Shown: positions 14,924-18,589 of the stretch, piece by piece
Numbering within the stretch: position 1 is the stretch's first letter
Layout of the letters: every line of letters begins with the position of its first letter
Origin: an uncultured Clostridia bacterium
GTDB lineage: Bacteria; Bacillota; Clostridia; Christensenellales; Borkfalkiaceae
Direction of reading: 5' to 3'
DNA length: 18,589 nt
Assembly: GCA_947629225.1 (NCBI GenBank)
Contig: CANRCY010000013.1
Location: 1-18,589, forward strand
Translations under genes and position numbers: made by a program
The notes under the pieces: model-generated
What the model was told of the DNA's origin: nothing
The model's database searches: none
Seen by the model: the letters and a program-made list of their open reading frames with translations, nothing else

Positions 14924-16687
14924 TCATTCGTTGGAAACGAGTTGCGCGTAATAGCCGCCCTTCGCGTACAGTTCCTCGTGCGTGCCGCGCTCCACGACCT
15001 TGCCGCGGTCGAGCACCACGATCTCGTCGCAGTCGCGGATGGTCGAGAGCCTGTGCGCCACGACAATGCAGGTGATCCCTCTGTCTTTGATGGATCGAAC
15101 GACGTCGTATTCCGTCTTTGCGTCGAGGGCGCTCGTCGCCTCGTCCATGATGATGATCGTGGGGTCTTGCGCGAGCACGCGGGCGATCTCCATGCGCTGC
15201 CGCTGTCCGCCCGAGAAGTCCTTGCCGCCCTCGGCGATCACATAGCTGTATCCGCCCTCGCGCTGCATGATGTCCTCGTGGAGCTGCGCGTCCTTGGCGG
15301 CGAGGATCATCTCGAAATCTTCGATGGAATTATCCCACATCTTGATGTTGTTGCGGATGCTGTCCTCGAAGAGAATGATGTCCTGGTCCACGACGGCGAG
15401 CGAGCCCGTAAACACGCCGCGATCGATCTTGTCGATGGGCTTGCCGTCGAACAGGATCTCTCCGCTCCACGGGCGGTAGAGCCCCGAAATGAGCTTGGAA
15501 AGGGTGGACTTCCCGCAGCCCGAACTGCCCACGAGCGCGACGCGGCTGCCCGGTTTCAACGTCAGATCGAACCCTTCGATGAGGGGCTCTGCGAGGCGGG
15601 AATACCCGAACGTGACGTTTTTCAGCTCTACGAGACCCGAGAGCTTGTCATATTCGGCGTCGCCCTCCAAAGCCGTTTGCGTTTCGTAGTTGACGTCGGT
15701 GGGATATTGCATGACGTCTTCCACGCGCTCCATCTCCGTGCGCATTTCCTGTATGGTCTGCCCTGCGGAGACGATCGTCATGGCGGGCTCTGTAAAGGAG
15801 GCAAGGAAGCCTTGGAACGCCATTACCATACCTACGGTAAACTGCCCTTCCATCGTGAGCCAAACGCCGAGGACCAGCACCGCGACATTTGTGAGCGAAG
15901 CTATGAGGGTGGGGACAATGCCGAGATATTGGTTGAGCCGTTCGAACTTTATCTGTTGGGTGTTGACGCTCGCCTGATAGCCCGCCCACTTTTCGAAGTA
16001 GCCGTTCTCCGCGCCGTTTGCCTTGATGGTCTCGATCATCTCGATCCCCGCAACGGTGGCGCTTGCGAGCTTTCCTTCGTCGCGCATCTGCACGCGGGTG
16101 ATATTCACCCGTTTTTTGGAAATAATGCGGGACATGAACAGATTGAGGACGATGGACGCGAGCCCGACGAGCGCTAAAATCCAGCTGTAACTTACCATGA
16201 CGACGAGATAGAAGATCATCATCGCCGCGTTCAGCACAAGCGGCGCCAAAGTGTTGACGAGGGTGTTCGCGATCTCGCCGTTCGCCTTCTGCCGAAGCTG
16301 GATATCCCCCGCCATCCGCTGAGAGAAAAATTCCATGGGCATGCGCAGCACTTTCCACATGAACGTGGAATCGCCGACGGAGGTAAATTTGGCTTCGATC
16401 CTCCACATCGTGCGCGCCTCGATGAACGCGACGACGATCTGGACAATGGAGACCCCCGCAAGCAAAACAAAGAACGGGTAGACCCATTCGGGATTTTCTT
16501 GGGTGAGCAAATTATCCAAAAGGACATGCAAAAAGACGGGCTGGATCACGCCGAGGACGGAGATGATGACCGTCGTCAAGACGATGAACACGACCGCCGC
16601 GCCCGCGCCGACAAGCCTTTTTTTCGCAAATGCAAGAATGCTCTTGGGTTTTCCGCCGCGGACGAACTCTTCCGTCGGCTCGAACAT
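14924..16687 (-). CDS. C39-type bacteriocin export ABC transporter, intact permease-ATPase portion
   Basis: This encodes 587 residues from ATG 16687 and is in frame with the interrupted C39 peptidase segment upstream; the natural gene was 727 codons (17107-14924). The membrane domain covers the first 330 residues of this portion. The ATPase has Walker A GSSGCGKST, signature FSGGQRQRMEIA, Walker B IIIMDEATSALD and the AHRLS switch region. There is no Shine-Dalgarno site before ATG 16687, so in the sequence as given this half would need reinitiation or amber readthrough. Apart from the stop, the frame is undamaged, so the lesion is recent or artefactual. It resembles the peptidase/permease/ATPase subunit of NHLM/NHLP export systems. 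Confidence 0.88.
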   Translation of the reverse strand: MFEPTEEFVRGGKPKSILAFAKKRLVGAGAAVVFIVLTTVIISVLGVIQPVFLHVLLDNLLTQENPEWVYPFFVLLAGVSIVQIVVAFIEARTMWRIEAKFTSVGDSTFMWKVLRMPMEFFSQRMAGDIQLRQKANGEIANTLVNTLAPLVLNAAMMIFYLVVMVSYSWILALVGLASIVLNLFMSRIISKKRVNITRVQMRDEGKLASATVAGIEMIETIKANGAENGYFEKWAGYQASVNTQQIKFERLNQYLGIVPTLIASLTNVAVLVLGVWLTMEGQFTVGMVMAFQGFLASFTEPAMTIVSAGQTIQEMRTEMERVEDVMQYPTDVNYETQTALEGDAEYDKLSGLVELKNVTFGYSRLAEPLIEGFDLTLKPGSRVALVGSSGCGKSTLSKLISGLYRPWSGEILFDGKPIDKIDRGVFTGSLAVVDQDIILFEDSIRNNIKMWDNSIEDFEMILAAKDAQLHEDIMQREGGYSYVIAEGGKDFSGGQRQRMEIARVLAQDPTIIIMDEATSALDAKTEYDVVRSIKDRGITCIVVAHRLSTIRDCDEIVVLDRGKVVERGTHEELYAKGGYYAQLVSNE

Positions 16688-17107
16688 CAGACAGATGCCC
16701 GTAAAACTTTCGTCGAACGTCTCTGCCGAGACGGTGTAATTCCCCTTTGCGGGGTCGTTTAAGACGGCTTTATTCCCCTTAAATCCGCAAAGGACGACGA
16801 AATGGTTGAAATTCCAATGGATGATACAGGGGAAGGTCCCCTTTTTTTTGAGGTCTTCGGGCTCGAAGCGGTACCCCTTTGCGGAGAGCCCGTAGGCTCT
16901 GGCGGCTTTCAGGAGATTCCTCGCGTTGGAGCCGTCGCGGGAGACGCCGCAGTCTGCGCGGACCTGTTCGAGCGGGAGCCACTTGCCGTACTAGGCGAGG
17001 ATCATCGCGAGCGCCGCCGCGCCGCATTCGAGCGCTTCCATCTGCATGACGACGGGAACTTTTGCAACGCCCTTTCCAAGGGGGCTTTTCTGCTTGTTCT
17101 TATCCAT
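16688..17107 (-). pseudogene. C39 peptidase domain of the exporter, interrupted by an amber codon
   Basis: The original start is ATG 17107 (MDKNKQKS), 8 nt after the adaptor's stop and preceded by GAGGCGCGGA. The frame gives a C39 double-glycine peptidase: catalytic Cys28 (MEALECGAAAL), His102 (WNFNHFVVL) and Asp118 (VLNDPAKG) are all present. Codon 39 (16993-16991) is TAG, between LAMILA and YGKWLP, where the family usually has a tyrosine (MILAYYG). One base change from TAC or TAT explains it. The frame then continues for 101 codons into the transporter. TAG ends two other genes here, so it should be a true stop. Confidence 0.87.
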
Positions 17108-17115
17108 TCCGCGCC

Positions 17116-17595
17116 TCACCCGAAAAGAAAGGAGATGGGCGAAACGACGCCCGTCACGATAGAGACGGAATAAATCCCCTCTTCCGAAAGCTCGGCGTCG
17201 AGCGCGATCTCATACACCCATTCCCCGACGGAGAATCCGCCGACCCGCATCGCATAGGCGGTAAAACGGTCTTCGTCCACCGCAATGGGCTGGGCGGAGA
17301 TGGAAACGACCGTGCATTCGCTTCCGCCGAGCCGCACGGCGTCGCCCGCTTCGATGCCGCCCGCTTCCGCTTCGCGCACATAGCAGACGACCCCGCCTTC
17401 CGCGGAGACGGCAACGCCGTTTACCTTGGTTTCGAGCTTTCCGACGACGCCCCAAACGACAAATCCCGCGAGCAAGCAAAGAACTGCCGCGAGAACGATC
17501 CAAATGCCGGGGTTGGTCACCCTGATATAATCGGTGAGTTGCTCGGGCGAGGACGCCCGCTCTATGCTCTTCTTTCTGAAAAGAGGCTTCTTCAT
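17116..17595 (-). CDS. Short HlyD-like secretion adaptor of the peptide export system
   Basis: This encodes 159 residues, starting at 17595 after GGAGGAAGG. A cytoplasmic N-terminus of about 30 basic residues is followed by one membrane helix (about 31-52, WIVLAAVLCLLAGFVVWGVVG region). An extracytoplasmic beta-rich domain comes next, with lipoyl/barrel-sandwich-like turns (GGVVCYVREAEAGGIEAGDAVRLGG). NHLP secretion proteins are often over 400 residues with a long coiled coil; this one lacks the coiled coil, consistent with a single-membrane cell. The next gene (exporter) begins 8 nt after its stop. Assignment rests on topology, barrel pattern and position. Confidence 0.72.
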   Translation of the reverse strand: MKKPLFRKKSIERASSPEQLTDYIRVTNPGIWIVLAAVLCLLAGFVVWGVVGKLETKVNGVAVSAEGGVVCYVREAEAGGIEAGDAVRLGGSECTVVSISAQPIAVDEDRFTAYAMRVGGFSVGEWVYEIALDAELSEEGIYSVSIVTGVVSPISFLFG

Positions 17596-17622
17596 GACCC
17601 TTCCTCCGTTTTTTGCGACGGC

Positions 17623-18030
17623 TCAAATGTTCTTCGTGATCGTAAGAATATTCTGTCCGTCTCTGTATTCGTACGAAATCCCGTCCATGGTTTTTTTCAC
17701 CATGTAAATCCCGAGCCCGCCGATCTCGCGTTCCTCCGCGGAGAGCTCCGTATTCGGGTCCGCCTTTTTCAACGGGTCGTACGGCACGCCGTGGTCGATG
17801 AACGTGATAACGACCGCGAGCGGGTCCTCTTTAAGCTCCACGCGCACGGTAGCGGGACCCACGTCGGGATTGTAGGCATAGTGAGCGATATTTCCGAACA
17901 GCTCGTCGATCGCGATGTCGATCTGCATTTGCGCCTTCAAGGAGCAACCGTGCAACTCCAACTGTTCGTTGACGAAATCGGTGACCCGTTCGATGTTTTC
18001 GACCGTCGCGTTTATGGTAAGTTCCTTCAT
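17623..18030 (-). CDS. Anti-sigma factor-type serine kinase (HATPase, SpoIIAB/RsbW-like)
   Basis: This encodes 135 residues. ATG 18030 (MKELTINATV) follows GGAGGTGCGGC; an ATG 48 nt upstream lacks a site. GHKL ATPase motifs are intact: N box AIDELFGNIAHYAY, G1 DHGVPYDPL and G2 GGLGIYMVKK. Members bind a sigma factor or other target and phosphorylate the STAS partner. The STAS gene lies 54 nt upstream and the gap holds a GC-rich hairpin. No sigma factor gene is present, so the kinase may control a sigma factor elsewhere or a different target. Heading a peptide export operon is an unusual place for this module. Confidence 0.9.
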   Translation of the reverse strand: MKELTINATVENIERVTDFVNEQLELHGCSLKAQMQIDIAIDELFGNIAHYAYNPDVGPATVRVELKEDPLAVVITFIDHGVPYDPLKKADPNTELSAEEREIGGLGIYMVKKTMDGISYEYRDGQNILTITKNI

Positions 18031-18048
18031 GCCGCACCTCCGTCCGCC

Positions 18049-18068
18049 GCGCCGCAAAGTGGCGGCGC
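18049..18068. other. GC-rich hairpin between the STAS and anti-sigma genes
   Basis: A perfect 7-bp stem (GCGCCGC 18049-18055 with GCGGCGC 18062-18068) has a 6-nt loop and no T tract. It sits just upstream of the anti-sigma Shine-Dalgarno site, so it might modulate mRNA stability or translation. Confidence 0.5.
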
Positions 18069-18084
18069 AAGACGGCACCTATGC

Positions 18085-18340
18085 CTATTCGATCGTGAGG
18101 ATCTCGGAAAAGCCCGTGATCTCGAACACTTCCATGATCGTTTCGTTGACATGGCGGATTGTCATCGTGCCCTGTTTGTTCATCACTTTTTGCGCCGCGA
18201 GGAGCACGCGCAGCCCCGCGGAAGAGAGATATTCGAGCCCCGCAAAGTCGAAATCGAGCTCGGTTACCCCGCCGATACTGCGTTTGAGTTCGGCTTCGAG
18301 CTGCGGAGCCGTCGTCGTATCGAGCCTTCCCGATAGTCAT
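18085..18340 (-). pseudogene. STAS anti-sigma factor antagonist with damaged 5' end
   Basis: A clear STAS domain reads LSGRLDTTTAPQLEAEL, then LDFDFAGLEYLSSAGLRVLL (the SSAG serine is the phosphorylation site) and ends EVFEITGFSEILTIE with TAG at 18087-18085. The only good start, ATG 18340 after AGGAGGTTATTTT, is in another frame (the interval of 256 nt is not a multiple of three), and the STAS frame has TGA overlapping that ATG. About 12-16 N-terminal residues, the first beta strand, are missing. A short deletion between repeated ACTATC-like sequences near 18332-18338 would explain both. Intact relatives pair with the downstream anti-sigma kinase. Confidence 0.8.
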
Positions 18341-18364
18341 AAAATAACCTCCTGAAACAATGTT

Positions 18365-18393
18365 ATTATATCACGCGCCGCCGCTCTTGTCAA
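18365..18393 (-). promoter_or_regulatory. Consensus sigma-A promoter of the STAS-export operon
   Basis: On the minus strand: TTGACA (18393-18388), exactly 17 nt ending in TGA, then TATAAT (18370-18365), so all twelve hexamer bases are consensus and the -10 is extended. The start should be near 18358, about 18 nt before ATG 18340. Confidence 0.9.
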
Positions 18394-18447
18394 CGGTCAA
18401 CGCTCCGCTCGGACGTCGCGTACAAAAAAAGTATTTTTTCCATAAGC

Positions 18448-18476
18448 AAAGCCCCCGCGGGGAACGCGGGGGCTTT
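18448..18476 (-). terminator. Hairpin terminator after the sugar transporter permease gene
   Basis: A perfect 12-bp stem (18448-18459 with 18465-18476) with a 5-nt GGGAA loop lies 23 nt after the permease stop. The symmetrical AAAG/CTTT ends give a modest T run in both directions, so it may work both ways. Confidence 0.8.
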
Positions 18477-18499
18477 CATGTTTTCGGGGAGAGTTAAAT

Positions 18500-18589
18500 T
18501 TACCCTTTGGTAGCGCCGCCGGTGATCCCTTCTACGTAGTAGCGTTGTAGGAAGATGAAGAGGAGGACCACGGGTACGGCGACGAGGAT
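18500..18589 (-). CDS. Sugar ABC transporter permease, C-terminus (partial)
   Basis: This is the last 29 codons of a gene that continues past the window edge, ending TAA at 18502-18500. The sequence ILVAVPVVLLFIFLQRYY followed by VEGITGGATKG is the hallmark C-terminus of MalG/UgpE-type binding-protein-dependent sugar permeases (final membrane helix, then VEGIT-G-KG). A separate terminator and promoter divide it from the export operon, so it belongs to an unrelated carbohydrate uptake locus. Confidence 0.92.
   Translation of the reverse strand: MLVAVPVVLLFIFLQRYYVEGITGGATKG

Noticed and set aside
14624..16177. A 517-codon plus-strand frame (and a 549-codon one at 12743-14392)
   Set aside because: Both are complements of the ABC transporter genes; His/Asp/Arg-rich translation without domains.
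16991..16993. TAG read as an amino acid (pyrrolysine or amber recoding)
   Set aside because: TAG ends two other genes in the window, the STAS gene having another TAG two codons later, and C39 proteins have a normal Tyr here, so a mutation or error is simpler.
1..18589. CRISPR arrays, insertion sequences, rRNA genes
   Set aside because: No regularly spaced repeats, transposase motifs, terminal inverted repeats with a transposase, or rRNA sequence were seen on either strand.

Overview
This window most likely comes from a gut-type Clostridia/Firmicutes genome. The support is strong Shine-Dalgarno sites, near-consensus sigma-A promoters, a PocR-AraC regulator, a LytS-type SpoIIE-family phosphatase, an anti-sigma/STAS pair and a double-glycine leader peptide export operon of the NHLP/Nif11 kind. 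Placement below class (for example Christensenellales-like) would be a guess. The left third (about 1-6400) looks AT-richer than the GC-rich right part. It begins at a tRNA-Glu gene, which is compatible with an accessory island, although no attachment-site repeat was found.

Left region. tRNA-Glu and its terminator (41-165) are followed by a minus-strand operon read from 3206 down to 341: an ADP-ribosylglycohydrolase with an extra C-terminal domain, a small winged-helix regulator, a 58-residue two-helix membrane protein and an unknown protein with a Tudor/UvrD-C-like tail. A 425-nt gap (3207-3631) holds a strong terminator with no obvious gene in front of it. Next comes a plus-strand PocR-AraC regulator. 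Converging on it is a complete retron: a reverse transcriptase fused to a trypsin-like serine protease (4568-6199, minus), with a recognisable msr-msd RNA gene (6211-6327) flanked by perfect 11-bp a1/a2 repeats and driven by its own promoter that should start transcription at a1.

Middle region. A large membrane phosphatase (five-helix LytS-like sensor, extracellular sensor, HAMP, SpoIIE/PP2C) and a secreted beta-helix carbohydrate-binding-like protein lie on the plus strand (6517-11001).

Right region (11056-18393). This is an export locus for small double-glycine leader peptides. A consensus promoter at 18365-18393 drives a minus-strand operon: STAS anti-anti-sigma (damaged 5' end), HATPase anti-sigma kinase, a short HlyD-like adaptor, a C39 peptidase-ABC transporter whose peptidase domain carries an in-frame amber stop, and an NHLP-type ABC transporter. 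Two short precursor peptides follow behind their own promoter (12639-12667). A third precursor, with a Nif11-type leader and a five-cysteine zinc-ribbon-like core, and an orphan response regulator with Glu at the phosphoacceptor position complete the locus. No core-modifying enzyme is visible. Two lesions in one operon (STAS and C39) point to decay, phase-variable loss or sequencing error. The window ends in the C-terminus of a sugar ABC transporter permease.

The most noteworthy system is the retron with the fused protease effector. The second is the peptide export locus combining partner-switching regulators with three dissimilar cores.
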